Shown: positions 7,358-16,114 of the stretch, in pieces
How positions within the stretch are numbered: the first letter of the stretch is position 1
Layout of the letters: the number at the start of each line of letters is the position of its first letter
Assembly (NCBI RefSeq): GCF_000787715.1
Contig: NZ_BBPI01000067.1
Coordinates: 1-46,462 of the forward strand
Origin: Sphingomonas parapaucimobilis NBRC 15100
GTDB lineage: Bacteria; Pseudomonadota; Alphaproteobacteria; Sphingomonadales; Sphingomonadaceae
DNA: 46,462 bases
Direction: 5' to 3'
The notes under the pieces: generated by a model
The model's input: the letters and a program-made list of their open reading frames with translations, nothing else
Told to the model about the DNA's origin: nothing
Databases searched by the model: none
Translations under genes and position numbers: made by a program

Positions 7358-9391
7358 TCACGCCTTCCGCCGCGATGCGCATTCCCTGTACGATCCCGTC
7401 CGCGACCGCTCCTCCAGCGGCAGCAGGGCCAGCGGTGCAGGCGTGAGATGCGCAGTCAGGTTCGGCGTCGCGTCGCACATCAGACCCAGCCGCTTCTGAA
7501 TGATTGCCGCACCGCCCTTCACGAACCATGCCTTGCAATATTTACGCGGCCCCGTGCCCTCGCGGACATGCCCCAGGATATCATCCATATAGACCTGCTT
7601 CGCGTCTGAATCCTCGAGAAAACTTGCGCCGGCGGTGCGCATCGAATGGAGGTCTGCGCGCTTGCCCGAGGAGGTTCGCAGGAGCGGTACATTCTGATCG
7701 ACATAGTCGAGCAGATACCGACCAGCGCTGGCGTAAAAGCGGATCCCACCACGCCTTTTGAGATCACCCCGGTACAATTCCGGGAACAGCATGCAGTGAC
7801 CTTCTGCCTCGATCGCAGCGACGTACCTCTGGAAGCCGAGCCGCAATAGTTCCGGATGTAGAGGGATGACACGGTGGCGAGAGCGACGTTTCAGCCCTGC
7901 CGCCGTTTCGCCGTTCTTGCTTTTGGTCATGTTAGCTTTGACGATCAGGAAGGGCGTGTCGACGTCGAACACGATCTCGCTGCATTCGAGCCCGCACGCC
8001 TCTTCGCGGCTCATGAAGGTGTAGGCCAACAGCAGCGGGACCCAGTATGCAGCATCCTGCCACACCTTGTCATCGGAACCGGTCTTGAACCGTCGGCTGC
8101 ACCCGCCGCCGCCCGTATAAATCGGAGCCTTGAAGGCGCAGACTAACTGCTCCTCCGTCCACGGCATCCGGTCAGGATCGGTGGGATCATCTTGGACCTT
8201 GGCGGTGTGTTCGTTGAAGTCGACGATGAGATCCTTGCCGAATCTCGGCCGCCACGACGCCTTGGCCAGCTCCCGCGAGAAGCGCGCCATGATCGTCAGA
8301 TCGCGATTGTACGTACGATCGCTGCGCGGCGTTTTCTTCGCCATCGCGTCGACCTCCACAAGCACCTCCTGCAGCGGGCGACTCATGGCGCCCGCCTCAG
8401 GCGTTCCCCATCTGAATTCCGTGGGTAGCTTCCTCAGGGTCTGGGCATAATGCAGGGCATCGGCGGGGCCATAATCGCATAGGCGCTTGTCGCCGGTGAT
8501 CCACCCGAAGCTGCGTATCACACGCCGACGCTGGTCCAGATCCTCGTCCCAGTCGCCCGCGCTCTGGATCATCTTGATGGTGTCCTCGATGATCTCGTTG
8601 AATCGCCGCGTGTCTTGGGTGAGGAACGGGGAGTCGGGCTGACCCGCGCTGGAGGATCGATGCGGATCAGCCTGACCGAATGGCGTTGGGGTTGAAGGCG
8701 CAACCGGCTGGCGCCGGATCGCCGCGACGACATCGTCGTCGAGCAGTGCCGTGTACGGATCGCCCCGGCTGGCCGCGAGCGGGTGATCGGCGAGCGCTGC
8801 ACGCGCCTGCGCTTCTGCACGCGCCCGAAGGATTTGCACGCGCGCGTCATCTATCGCGCGCGGGGTCGTTGGTGCCGACATCGCCGTCAAGGCGCTCTCG
8901 GCATCACGTTGCGCGCTCTTATGGGGCGCCAGCGAACGGAGCATCAGCACGACGGCTGCACGATCCTCATCCGAGAAGCCGTCGGTCAGCTCGTCGACGA
9001 TGGTCTCCGGCACGCTGCCCGCGTCGGCGGGCAGACGCGCGGCGATCCGATAGGCCGCTTCCAGCACCCGCACTGTGCGGCGCTTCCCTTGCAGCTCGTC
9101 GGGAGCATCGAATTGGGAGGCCATCGCCAGCCCTAACTCCTCGTCGAGCCCTGCGCGGAAGATGCGCGTCAGTTCCTGCGCCTGAAGGAAACCGCGGCTG
9201 GTCCGGTTGAACATCTGCATCGCCATCATCTCCCATCGAGCGGACAGCCGGGGGACGAGGCGACGTGCCTCGACCGGGTCGGCCGTACCGAGCGAGATGC
9301 TTATAGGATGGTTGACGACGCTCCGCTGGTACAGGCGGCGGCGGTAGTAATAGCGCGCGCCACGCCGGCACAGATAGGTGATTGAGGCCAC
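7358..9391 (-). CDS. Large tyrosine integrase with DUF6538-type N-terminus, island integrase
   Basis: This 677-residue site-specific recombinase begins MASITYLCRRGARYYYRRRL, the YL..RG..YY.RRR signature of DUF6538-type phage/island integrases. A long linker (about 80-290, with a low-complexity Pro/Ser part near 235-260) precedes the core-binding region and the catalytic domain. Catalytic residues visible are Arg in SREEACGLE, the basic RSRHRVIPLHPEL strand, H-x2-R in LHSMRTAGAS, His in DILGHVREG, and nucleophile Tyr in RKYCKAW. It sits 147 bp from the 3' end of tRNA-Gly, the usual position of an integrase at the attachment site of an integrative element. I infer that this enzyme moved the segment to its left. 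Confidence 0.93.
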   Translation of the reverse strand: MASITYLCRRGARYYYRRRLYQRSVVNHPISISLGTADPVEARRLVPRLSARWEMMAMQMFNRTSRGFLQAQELTRIFRAGLDEELGLAMASQFDAPDELQGKRRTVRVLEAAYRIAARLPADAGSVPETIVDELTDGFSDEDRAAVVLMLRSLAPHKSAQRDAESALTAMSAPTTPRAIDDARVQILRARAEAQARAALADHPLAASRGDPYTALLDDDVVAAIRRQPVAPSTPTPFGQADPHRSSSAGQPDSPFLTQDTRRFNEIIEDTIKMIQSAGDWDEDLDQRRRVIRSFGWITGDKRLCDYGPADALHYAQTLRKLPTEFRWGTPEAGAMSRPLQEVLVEVDAMAKKTPRSDRTYNRDLTIMARFSRELAKASWRPRFGKDLIVDFNEHTAKVQDDPTDPDRMPWTEEQLVCAFKAPIYTGGGGCSRRFKTGSDDKVWQDAAYWVPLLLAYTFMSREEACGLECSEIVFDVDTPFLIVKANMTKSKNGETAAGLKRRSRHRVIPLHPELLRLGFQRYVAAIEAEGHCMLFPELYRGDLKRRGGIRFYASAGRYLLDYVDQNVPLLRTSSGKRADLHSMRTAGASFLEDSDAKQVYMDDILGHVREGTGPRKYCKAWFVKGGAAIIQKRLGLMCDATPNLTAHLTPAPLALLPLEERSRTGSYRECASRRKA

Positions 9392-9537
9392 GTCCCACGT
9401 CTCGTCCGGTCGCCGGCACGGGCTTCGGTTGCGGGCGGACGACGGCGGCGTGTGCGCAGCTTGGTGCTACAGCCAGGTGTCCCGCGAAGCGCGGCCGGAC
9501 GCCGAAATGGCGGAAATCCGTGGGTTCAGTGCGGAGA

Positions 9538-9611
9538 TGGAGCGGGTGAAGGGAATCGAACCCTCGTATTCAGCTTGGGAAGCTGCTGCTCTACCATTGA
9601 GCTACACCCGC
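9538..9611 (-). tRNA. tRNA-Gly (anticodon CCC), island attachment site
   Basis: The minus strand folds as a 74-nt cloverleaf: acceptor GCGGGTG/ACCCGC with discriminator T and an encoded CCA (TGG at 9538-9540 on the plus strand), D-arm GCTCAATGGTAGAGC, anticodon loop TTCCCAA, and T-arm AGGGTTCGATTCCCT. The anticodon is CCC, decoding GGG. The first pair of the anticodon stem is a G-A mismatch. The 3' end faces the integrase gene, consistent with use as an attB site. I found no second copy of the 3' end elsewhere in the window, so the far attachment site is outside it. Confidence 0.95.
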
Positions 9612-9679
9612 GTTGCGATGCTGCCTATTCAAGCCACAGGAATTTGGCAAGCGGGTGCGGCCAAATTTCTTGGGGGCGA

Positions 9680-10312
9680 TCAGCCCAGGATCGACTGGCC
9701 CAGCGTCATCGTCTTGCCCTTGGTCACGATCACCCGGTCACCCAGTTTCGTCGCGGCGAACAGCTTTTTGGCAAAGCCGGGGGGCACGCCGATACAGCCA
9801 TGGGTGGCATTGCCGTAGCGCACATCGCTGGCATGGATGGCGACGCCATCATTGGTCAGGCGCAGCATATAGGGCATCGGCGCGTCATAGAGGTTGGAGA
9901 CGTGGGTCGCATCCTTTTGCAGGATGGGAAACACGCCGAGCGGCGTCGGCATATTGTCCGCGCCATAGATGATCGCCGCCGTACCGATCTCATAGCCATC
10001 GCGGAAGATCGAGACGACCTGCGCGGCCAGATCCACCGTAATGACGATGGGGCCGCCGGGCGCGCCACTTTCGTCCCACACGAAGTCACCGTGCTTCAAT
10101 GGCCCCTTCAAATCCAGGATATGGCGGACGACGAAGGGCGCGGGCGTCGGGGTGGGCGAGGGGACCACGACCGGCGGCAGGGAAACGATGCTGTGTGGTG
10201 CCGTCTTGGCGGGCCGGGGCACGTCGTCACGAGAGGCATGGCGGGCCAGCATCACGCCGCCGCCTGCCGCGCCCAGAAGGATGGCTCCGGCCAGAATTTG
10301 CAGCGCTTTCAT
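9680..10312 (-). CDS. L,D-transpeptidase (YkuD domain), membrane anchored
   Basis: This 210-residue protein has an N-terminal hydrophobic segment (1-23) and a Pro-rich linker (45-60), then a YkuD catalytic domain at about 88-200. The signature H160...THGCIGVP carries the catalytic His and Cys173 (HGC at 171-173). Such enzymes act in the periplasm, forming 3-3 cross-links in peptidoglycan or attaching proteins to it. It is a stand-alone gene between the tRNA and the metal-efflux pair. Substrate is not deducible. Confidence 0.92.
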   Translation of the reverse strand: MKALQILAGAILLGAAGGGVMLARHASRDDVPRPAKTAPHSIVSLPPVVVPSPTPTPAPFVVRHILDLKGPLKHGDFVWDESGAPGGPIVITVDLAAQVVSIFRDGYEIGTAAIIYGADNMPTPLGVFPILQKDATHVSNLYDAPMPYMLRLTNDGVAIHASDVRYGNATHGCIGVPPGFAKKLFAATKLGDRVIVTKGKTMTLGQSILG

Positions 10313-10347
10313 CCTGCGCGCTCTACCATCCCTTTTTCAATAAGGTG

Positions 10348-11316
10348 TTAGCGGATTTCGACCGTGACATGGCCGAGCGCCGCCATGCCCTCCAGTCGCT
10401 GGTGGATTGCGGCGCTCGTCAGGACCGTGTCGATGCCTTCGACCGACAGGACCACGGCATGGGCCGTGGGTCCGATCCGCCAGATGTGGAAGTCGTGGAT
10501 GCGCAGGTCGCCGGGCGCCTCCACCCGGTCGCGGACCTGACCGGCGAGCTTGGGATCGGCTGCGTCGAGCAGCACGGTCGAGGCCTGGCGCATCAGGCCG
10601 ACCGACCAGTTGGCGATGACTGCCGCACCCAGCAGCCCGACCGCCGGATCGAGCCAGACCCAGCCCAGATAGCGCCCCGCCACCAAAGCCAGGATCGCCA
10701 TGACCGAAGTCAGCGCATCGGCCAGGACATGGATATAGGCCGCGCGCATGTTGGTGTCGCCACCATAACGGTCATGCGAATGCCCATGGTCCTGGTCGCG
10801 ATGATCGTGCGAATGACCATGGCTGTGGGAATGGCTGTGTCCATGATCATGCCCATGACCATGGCCGAGCAGCCAGGCGCTGGCGATGTTGACCAGCAGA
10901 CCCAGCACCGCGACGAAGATCGCGTCCCCGAACGCAACCGCATGCGGATCGGCCAGCCGCATGATCGATTCATAGGCGATGCCCAGCGATACCAGCCCCA
11001 GCACCATCGCCGACCCGAAGCCCGCCAGCTCGCCGACCTTGCCGGTGCCCCAGCTATAACGGGGATTGGCGACATGGCGCTTGGCATAGGAATAGGCGAT
11101 CGCCGCGATCCCCAGTGCCCCGACATGGGTCGCCATATGGAAACCATCGGCCAGCAGCGCCATCGAACCGGTCAGATAGCCCGCGACGATCTCGCCGACC
11201 ATCATCCCCGTCGACAGCCATACCACCAGGCGGGTGCGGCGCGCATTCTCGTCATGGGCATGGCCCAGATAATCGTGGCTGTGATTGTTCATGGAGGCGT
11301 TCACGGGGCTGTTCAC
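10348..11316 (-). CDS. dmeF: CDF-family Co(II)/Ni(II) efflux transporter
   Basis: The 322-residue inner-membrane cation diffusion facilitator exports divalent metals in exchange for protons. It shows the CDF metal-site pattern ADGFHMATH (H60, H64) in TM2 and HVLAD (H196, D200) in TM5, six predicted TM helices, and a very His-rich cytoplasmic loop (about 152-181, repeats of HGH/HSH). The N-terminus is also His-containing (NNHSHDYLGHAHD). DmeF-type proteins share the FHMATH motif. A gene for an RcnR/DmeR-type repressor lies directly upstream on the same strand (23-bp gap), which supports Co/Ni rather than Zn as the main substrate. Two ATGs near the start (M1, M9) are both possible. Confidence 0.9.
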   Translation of the reverse strand: MNSPVNASMNNHSHDYLGHAHDENARRTRLVVWLSTGMMVGEIVAGYLTGSMALLADGFHMATHVGALGIAAIAYSYAKRHVANPRYSWGTGKVGELAGFGSAMVLGLVSLGIAYESIMRLADPHAVAFGDAIFVAVLGLLVNIASAWLLGHGHGHDHGHSHSHSHGHSHDHRDQDHGHSHDRYGGDTNMRAAYIHVLADALTSVMAILALVAGRYLGWVWLDPAVGLLGAAVIANWSVGLMRQASTVLLDAADPKLAGQVRDRVEAPGDLRIHDFHIWRIGPTAHAVVLSVEGIDTVLTSAAIHQRLEGMAALGHVTVEIR

Positions 11317-11339
11317 GGCAAGGCGTCCTTGATCGGCAA

Positions 11340-11615
11340 TCAGCGGAAATGGCGGCGCAGCAACTTGGCCAGCTCGGTGGCGGCGGCCTTACGCTCCTGG
11401 TCGGAGAGGTCAGGGGCCGCGACATGGGCGTGGAGGTGATCCTCGACCAGCTCGTCCATCAAACCCGCCACGGCGCCGCGCACCGCCGCGACCAGGTGCA
11501 GCGTCTCGGCGCAATCGGCATCGGCCGCCACCGACCGCTCGATCGCCGCGACCTGTCCCGCGATCCGTCGGACGCGCGCGATGATTTTTTCCTTGCTGGT
11601 CGTCACATGAGCCAT
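11340..11615 (-). CDS. dmeR: RcnR/FrmR-family metal-responsive repressor
   Basis: The 91-residue all-helical DNA-binding protein belongs to the CsoR/RcnR/FrmR family. It carries His3, Cys35, His60 and His64, the same set used by RcnR to bind Ni(II) and Co(II); FrmR-type formaldehyde sensors differ at position 64. Metal binding is expected to release DNA and let the downstream efflux gene be expressed. The ATG at 11615 gives MAHVTTSKEK, which places His at position 3 as the family requires; the longer upstream frame is a shadow over the SGNH gene. The metal assignment rests on ligand identity plus the dmeF neighbour. Confidence 0.92.
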   Translation of the reverse strand: MAHVTTSKEKIIARVRRIAGQVAAIERSVAADADCAETLHLVAAVRGAVAGLMDELVEDHLHAHVAAPDLSDQERKAAATELAKLLRRHFR

Positions 11616-11618
11616 AAT

Positions 11619-11641
11619 GGATAGGGGTATAGGGTATATCG
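11619..11641 (-). promoter_or_regulatory. Candidate RcnR/DmeR operator (G-tract type)
   Basis: Just upstream of the repressor start, the plus strand reads ATAGGGGTATAGGGTATATC: two G-tracts flanked by AT-rich steps (C-tracts on the gene strand). RcnR-family operators are G/C-tracts flanked by AT-rich inverted repeats, so this is the likely autoregulatory site covering dmeR-dmeF. Confidence 0.5.
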
Positions 11642-11696
11642 GAATTTCGATCAACCGGGTTGCGTACCCGCGGGGGCATCCGTCAGAAGGGCTGCC

Positions 11697-12584
11697 ATGA
11701 AGAACAAGGGGACGGGCATGATGGGAAAGTTTCGGCATTGTGGTTTGATAGCGGTGGCGCTGACCGCATCCGCCCCGGCCGCTGCAGAGTCGATCCTGTT
11801 CGTCGGAAACAGCTTCACCTTCGGCGCGCATTCGCCGGTCATGCGCTACCGCCCCGACCTGGTCCGCGACCTGAACCGCGAAGGCATTGGCGGCGTGCCC
11901 GCAATGTTCAAGACGTTCGCCAAGCAGGCGGGCCAGGACTGGCAGGTCAGCCTGGAAACCGCGCCCGGCCGCGACCTCGCCTATCATTACGAGAAGAAGC
12001 GAAAGGAAATCGATCGGCGCTGGGATGTGGTCGTGCTGCAGGGCTATAGCACGCTCGATGCGCAGCGGCCGGGCGATCCGACGCGCCACGCCGAGGCGGC
12101 AGGGCTGCTGACCGCCATGCTGCGCCGAGCCAATCCGCGCGTCAGGGTCGAGCTTGTATCCACCTGGAGTCGCGCGGACCTGACCTATCGCACCGCCAGT
12201 CCCTGGCGTGGCAAGACGATCAACGCGATGGCGGACGATCTGGCGGCGGGGAATGCCTATGCATTGCGGCGCTATCCCGAAATCTCGGGCACGATCCCGG
12301 TCGGGCAGGCATGGAACAGGGCCTGGGCGGAGCGGGTCGCCGATCCGAACCCCTATGACGGTATCGCTTTCGGTCAGGTCGATCTGTGGACCTGGGACCA
12401 GTATCACGCCAGCGCAGCGGGCTATTATCTCGAGGCGCTGGTCGTCTTCGGGAAGATCACGGGGTTCGACGTCCGCCGGCTGGGCGAGCAGGAGCGGGCG
12501 GGGATCGATTTGGGGTTGGAACCCCGCCTCATTGGTCGGTTGCAGGCGATTGCCCATGCCGAGGTGACGGGCGTCACGCCGTAA
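11697..12584 (+). CDS. Secreted SGNH/GDSL-like hydrolase
   Basis: This 295-residue protein has a cleavable signal peptide (hydrophobic 15-28, likely cut after AAA at 30). The mature part starts with ESILFVGNSFTFG, the block-I Ser motif of SGNH hydrolases (S39), and ends its fold with WDQYHASAAGYYLEA, which can supply the Asp-x2-His pair. LQGYS lies in the middle. SGNH enzymes are esterases or acetyl-hydrolases; substrate here is unknown. The start is supported by AGAAGGG at good spacing. The gene is divergent from dmeR and its 3' end overlaps the Rieske gene by 11 bp on the opposite strand. Confidence 0.78.
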   Translation: MKNKGTGMMGKFRHCGLIAVALTASAPAAAESILFVGNSFTFGAHSPVMRYRPDLVRDLNREGIGGVPAMFKTFAKQAGQDWQVSLETAPGRDLAYHYEKKRKEIDRRWDVVVLQGYSTLDAQRPGDPTRHAEAAGLLTAMLRRANPRVRVELVSTWSRADLTYRTASPWRGKTINAMADDLAAGNAYALRRYPEISGTIPVGQAWNRAWAERVADPNPYDGIAFGQVDLWTWDQYHASAAGYYLEALVVFGKITGFDVRRLGEQERAGIDLGLEPRLIGRLQAIAHAEVTGVTP

Positions 12585-12933
12585 CGATGGCTCCATTGCG
12601 CACCGCGACCGGCCAGGGCGTTAGACGCTGTCCCATGCAGGGGCCGCCCAGACATTGGCCGTCCGCCACGTCGAAGATCGCGCCGTGCCATGAACAGGCG
12701 ATCCGCTCCCCATTCGGGGTCAGATAGGCGTCGAGTTCCTGCGCCAGCGGGAGGCCCATATGCGGACAGCGGTCGACATAGCCATGGACCGTTTCGCCGC
12801 GCCGTATGACGAAGCCATGGAAACGGCCCGCGCGCATCTGGAGCACGAAATTGCGCGCCGCGCCGTCGGCAATGGTGTCGAGCGGGCCGAGCGTGATCCC
12901 GGGGGGCGTGGCGGTCAGGCGTTCGTCGCTCAT
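12574..12933 (-). CDS. Rieske [2Fe-2S] ferredoxin-like protein
   Basis: The 119-residue protein is a single Rieske domain. Cluster ligands are C56-x-H58 (RCPHMGLPL) and C80-x2-H83 (CSWHGAIFD), which bind a 2Fe-2S centre. No oxygenase catalytic domain is attached, so it is a stand-alone electron carrier or a cluster protein of unknown partner. Its ATG overlaps the maiA stop by 4 nt, placing it as the last gene of the hppD-hmgA-maiA run. Its role in aromatic catabolism is inferred from context only. Confidence 0.9.
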   Translation of the reverse strand: MSDERLTATPPGITLGPLDTIADGAARNFVLQMRAGRFHGFVIRRGETVHGYVDRCPHMGLPLAQELDAYLTPNGERIACSWHGAIFDVADGQCLGGPCMGQRLTPWPVAVRNGAIVTA

Positions 12934-13562
12934 GCCGCGTCGCCCTGAACCTCGGGTGATGCCTCGGGTACACGGTCGCGCAGGCGCTGGGCCGCCGCGA
13001 CGAGCAGGGGAAAGGCCGACAGGTCGACCGCGAACCGCCGGGCGTTATAGACCTGCGGCAGGATATGGCAGTCGGCCAGCGTCGGCGTGTCGCCATAGGC
13101 ATAGCCCGCGCCGTGCCGTTCGATCAGCGTTTCCAGTGCCGCGAAGCCCTCCGTCACCCAATGGCCGATCCAGCGACCGATCGCGGCGTCGTCGGCTCCC
13201 ATGTCCTGACGCAGCATGGTCAGGACGCGCAGATTGTTGATCGGGTGGATATCGCACGCCACGATGGCCGCCATCGCCCGCACAACGGCGCGCCCGGCAT
13301 GGTCACCGGGCAGAAGCGGTGGGTCGGGATAGCGTTCCTCCACCCATTCCAGAATGGCGGGACTTTGGATCAACGGTCCGTCCGGCCCTTCCAGCACCGG
13401 CACGAGGCCCTGGGGCTGGAGCGCGCGATAGTCCGCGGCACGCTGTGCCCCGGTGCGCAGGTCGTGCGCGACGCCGTCATAGGACAGGCCTTTCAGCGCC
13501 AGCGCCAGTCGCACGCGATAGGCGGCGCTCGAACGCCAATAGCCGTGGAGCGTCAGGCTCAT
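12930..13562 (-). CDS. maiA: Maleylacetoacetate isomerase (zeta-class GST)
   Basis: The 210-residue protein has an N-terminal thioredoxin-like GST domain starting [17 protein letters not shown], the SSxxxRVR motif typical of zeta-class GST/MaiA that binds glutathione, then the conserved QGLVPVLE strand and a helical C-terminal domain with [12 protein letters not shown]. The enzyme converts maleylacetoacetate to fumarylacetoacetate. The start at 13562 overlaps the hmgA stop (ATGA); the open frame 11 codons further upstream is not used. Gene order agrees with tyrosine degradation. Confidence 0.93.
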   Translation of the reverse strand: MSLTLHGYWRSSAAYRVRLALALKGLSYDGVAHDLRTGAQRAADYRALQPQGLVPVLEGPDGPLIQSPAILEWVEERYPDPPLLPGDHAGRAVVRAMAAIVACDIHPINNLRVLTMLRQDMGADDAAIGRWIGHWVTEGFAALETLIERHGAGYAYGDTPTLADCHILPQVYNARRFAVDLSAFPLLVAAAQRLRDRVPEASPEVQGDAA

Positions 13563-14839
13563 AGGGGCAGCCTGGCCTTGGGAAAGTCCTTCCACACGGC
13601 ATCGTAATCGAGTTGGGCATGGGACAATGCGTGGGTCGTCGGGCGATAGGGCCAGCAGCTTTCCACCATGAAGGCCATGGTGCCCTCGATCCGGTGCGGC
13701 CGGAGGTCGGCGTTGCTCGCCCCCTGCCAGCTGGCAAGGTCGGGGCCGTGGCCCGCCATCAAATTGTGGAGCGAGAGGCCGCCGGGACGGAATCCTTCGG
13801 CCTTCGCATCATAGGCACCGGTGATCAGGCCCATCGCTTCCGACATGATGTTGCGGTGGAACCAGGGCGGCCGGAACGTGTCCTCCGCGACCATCCAGCG
13901 TGGCGGAAACAGGACGAGATCGGCATTCGCCCGGCCGGGCACGTCGCTGGGTGAGGTCAGTAAAGTGAAGATCGAGGGGTCGGGATGGTCGAAGCTGACC
14001 GTATTGATCGTATTGAAACGCGAAAGGTCGTAACGCCAGGGCAAGAGATTGCCGTGCCAGGCCACCACGTCGAGGGGGCTATGGTCGAGTGTCATCGTCC
14101 AGAGCGAGCCGAGGAATTTCTGGACGACCTGTGTCGGCTCGTCGCGGTCCTCGAACCAGGCGACGGGGGTCTCGAAATCGCGTGGGTTGCCGAGACCATT
14201 GGCACCGATGGGGCCTAGGTCGGGCAGGCGGAACAGGCTGCCATGGTTCTCCGCGACATAGCCCGTCGCCTCGCCATCGGGCAGTTCGACACGAAAGCGT
14301 ACGCCGCGCGGGACGAGCGCGATCTGACCGGGGGCGATGCCGATGCGGCCCAACTCGGTCAGGATGGTCAGGCGGCCGGATTGCGGCAGGAAGACCAGCT
14401 CGCCGTCCGCATCGACGAACACGCGCTCCATGCTGCGATTGCAGGTATAGACATGGACCGCGACACCCTCCAGATCGGCGGGGTCGCGGTTCGCGAGCAT
14501 CGTCGTCATCCCGTCGATCCAGTCGGTGCCCGGCGGCGTCATCGGCGCCGGGTCCCAGCGCAGGCGATTGGGGGGCAGGGGGCTGTCGCTGGTGCCGGGG
14601 GCGAAGCGGGGCGCGCCAGCATAAGGCTCGTAGGGCGGATGCTCGGCGGTCGGGCGAAGGCGATAGAGCCAGGAACGGCGGTTTTCGTGGCGCGGCGCGG
14701 TGAAGGCGGTGCCGGACAGCTGCTCGGCATACAGCCCGTAAGCCGGGCGTTGGGGCGAGTTGCGGCCGATGGGGAGTGCGCCGGGGACCGCCTCGGTCGC
14801 GACATGGTTGCCGAAGCCGGGGATGTAGGATGTCGTCAT
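13559..14839 (-). CDS. hmgA: Homogentisate 1,2-dioxygenase
   Basis: This 426-residue cytosolic Fe(II) enzyme opens the ring of homogentisate to give maleylacetoacetate. It begins [13 protein letters not shown] and keeps the family blocks [31 protein letters not shown] (an iron-binding region) and LMAGHGPD. Length matches the family. The ATG at 14839 follows GGAGAGGAAAAAG; the longer frame would translate the palindromic repeat and is rejected. It is followed by maiA with a 4-nt overlap and separated from hppD by a repeat-bearing gap. Confidence 0.96.
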   Translation of the reverse strand: MTTSYIPGFGNHVATEAVPGALPIGRNSPQRPAYGLYAEQLSGTAFTAPRHENRRSWLYRLRPTAEHPPYEPYAGAPRFAPGTSDSPLPPNRLRWDPAPMTPPGTDWIDGMTTMLANRDPADLEGVAVHVYTCNRSMERVFVDADGELVFLPQSGRLTILTELGRIGIAPGQIALVPRGVRFRVELPDGEATGYVAENHGSLFRLPDLGPIGANGLGNPRDFETPVAWFEDRDEPTQVVQKFLGSLWTMTLDHSPLDVVAWHGNLLPWRYDLSRFNTINTVSFDHPDPSIFTLLTSPSDVPGRANADLVLFPPRWMVAEDTFRPPWFHRNIMSEAMGLITGAYDAKAEGFRPGGLSLHNLMAGHGPDLASWQGASNADLRPHRIEGTMAFMVESCWPYRPTTHALSHAQLDYDAVWKDFPKARLPL

Positions 14840-14865
14840 CTCTTTTTCCTCTCCTTCCAAGCAAG

Positions 14866-14963
14866 CCCCTCCCCTGAAGGGGAGGGGTTGGGGTGGGGCC
14901 TCTCCACGCGCCGGCGGTTTTCGGAAGCGCCCCACCCCCGGCCCCTCCCCTGAAGGGGAGGGG
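14866..14963. repeat. Pair of palindromic intergenic repeats
   Basis: Two copies of a GC-rich 22-bp palindrome (10-bp arms CCCCTCCCCT/AGGGGAGGGG around GA) lie at 14866-14887 and 14942-14963, each followed by or preceded by a G/C run, in opposite orientation. The right copy together with its flank (14928-14963, 36 nt) is the exact reverse complement of 46399-46434. They can form stable hairpins between hppD and hmgA. Confidence 0.85.
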
Positions 14964-14989
14964 AGGAAGCCCCTTGGTTCGGCAAAATC

Positions 14990-16051
14990 TCAGGCGTCGA
15001 CGGTAATGACGCCGCGCCGGATTTGGTCCAACTCGATCGACTCGAACAACGCCTGGAAATTGCCGTTGCCGAAGCCTTCATTGCCCTTGCGTTGGATGAT
15101 CTCGAAGAAGATCGGCCCGACCATGTTCTCGGTGAAGATCTGGAGCAGGATACCCTCTTCGCCGACATTGCCGTCGATCAGGATGCGGTTCTTGCGCAGC
15201 CGCTCCAGGTCCTCGCCATGGTTCGGCACGCGCTTGTCGACCAGTTCGTAATAGGTCTCGATCGTATCCTGCAATCGGACACCGCGCGCGCGCAGCTTCT
15301 CGACGGTTTCATAGATATTGTCGGTGGTCAGCGCGAGGTGCTGGATGCCTTCGCCATTATATTCGCGGATGAATTCCTCGATCTGGCTCTTCTCGTCCTG
15401 GCTCTCGTTCAGCGGGATGCGGATCGCCTTGTCGGGGGCGATCATCGCCTGGCTGAACAGGCCGGTCGCCTTGCCCTTGATGTCGAAATACTTCTGCTCC
15501 TCAAAGCCGAAGAGCTTCGAGTAGAAGCCCGACCATGTGCGCATTTCGCCGCGGCGGACATTGTGGGTCAGGTGGTCGAGCAGGTCGAGCCCGACATTGT
15601 TCTCCGCCTCGGCCTGCTGCCAGCCTTCGACCTCGTTCCAGCCGGCGAACAGGTCGCTGCCCGCCTTGACGAGATAGAGATAGCTGCCGCCGATGCCCTC
15701 GATTGCCTTGGCATCCGGGGTCAGGCATCCGCGTGCGGCGTCGACCGGGGTGGCGCCGCCCTTGATCGCGTGGTCGAACGTCTCGGCCGGATCGGCGACG
15801 TAGAAGCCCATGCCGCTGGCCGACGGGCCATGCTCGGCACGGAAGTCCGCCGCCTGGCCCTGCTCCTCGGCATTCAGCAGCAGGGTGATGCGGCCCTGCT
15901 TGTAACGGGTGATCGCCTTTTCGGGATGCCGATGGGTGGGGACGAAGCCCATCATGTCGAACTGACGGGCCAGCGTGTCCGGCTCAGGCGTCGTGAATTC
16001 GCAGAATGCGAAGCCGTCCAGGCCCAGCGGATTGTTCGGGGTGGTTGCCAT
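14990..16051 (-). CDS. hppD: 4-hydroxyphenylpyruvate dioxygenase
   Basis: The 353-residue non-haem Fe(II) enzyme converts 4-hydroxyphenylpyruvate to homogentisate. It has two VOC-fold halves. Iron ligands fit the C-terminal half: His in DHLTHNVRRGEM, His in EGIQHLALTTDN, and Glu in GPIFFEIIQRKG; GFGNGNF near the end is a family hallmark. The ATG at 16051 is preceded by AGGAG at 9 nt; a TTG three codons upstream also stays in frame. It is divergent from a MarR-type regulator, a likely controller. Confidence 0.96.
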   Translation of the reverse strand: MATTPNNPLGLDGFAFCEFTTPEPDTLARQFDMMGFVPTHRHPEKAITRYKQGRITLLLNAEEQGQAADFRAEHGPSASGMGFYVADPAETFDHAIKGGATPVDAARGCLTPDAKAIEGIGGSYLYLVKAGSDLFAGWNEVEGWQQAEAENNVGLDLLDHLTHNVRRGEMRTWSGFYSKLFGFEEQKYFDIKGKATGLFSQAMIAPDKAIRIPLNESQDEKSQIEEFIREYNGEGIQHLALTTDNIYETVEKLRARGVRLQDTIETYYELVDKRVPNHGEDLERLRKNRILIDGNVGEEGILLQIFTENMVGPIFFEIIQRKGNEGFGNGNFQALFESIELDQIRRGVITVDA

Positions 16052-16114
16052 GACGTCCAACTCCTGATCCAGTATCTTCGGTTACTAGATCGCAGAACAG
16101 GGAATTGGTGTCAA

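Noticed and set aside
1..9537. Second copy of the tRNA-Gly 3' end (far attachment site)
   Set aside because: None was found on reading the island; it must lie left of the window or be diverged.
14840..14935. In-frame upstream extension of hmgA
   Set aside because: It would translate the palindromic repeat, and a good ribosome-binding site precedes the ATG at 14839.
15023..16114. Upstream extension of the MarR frame
   Set aside because: Runs antisense through hppD; family length is reached from the ATG at 16115.
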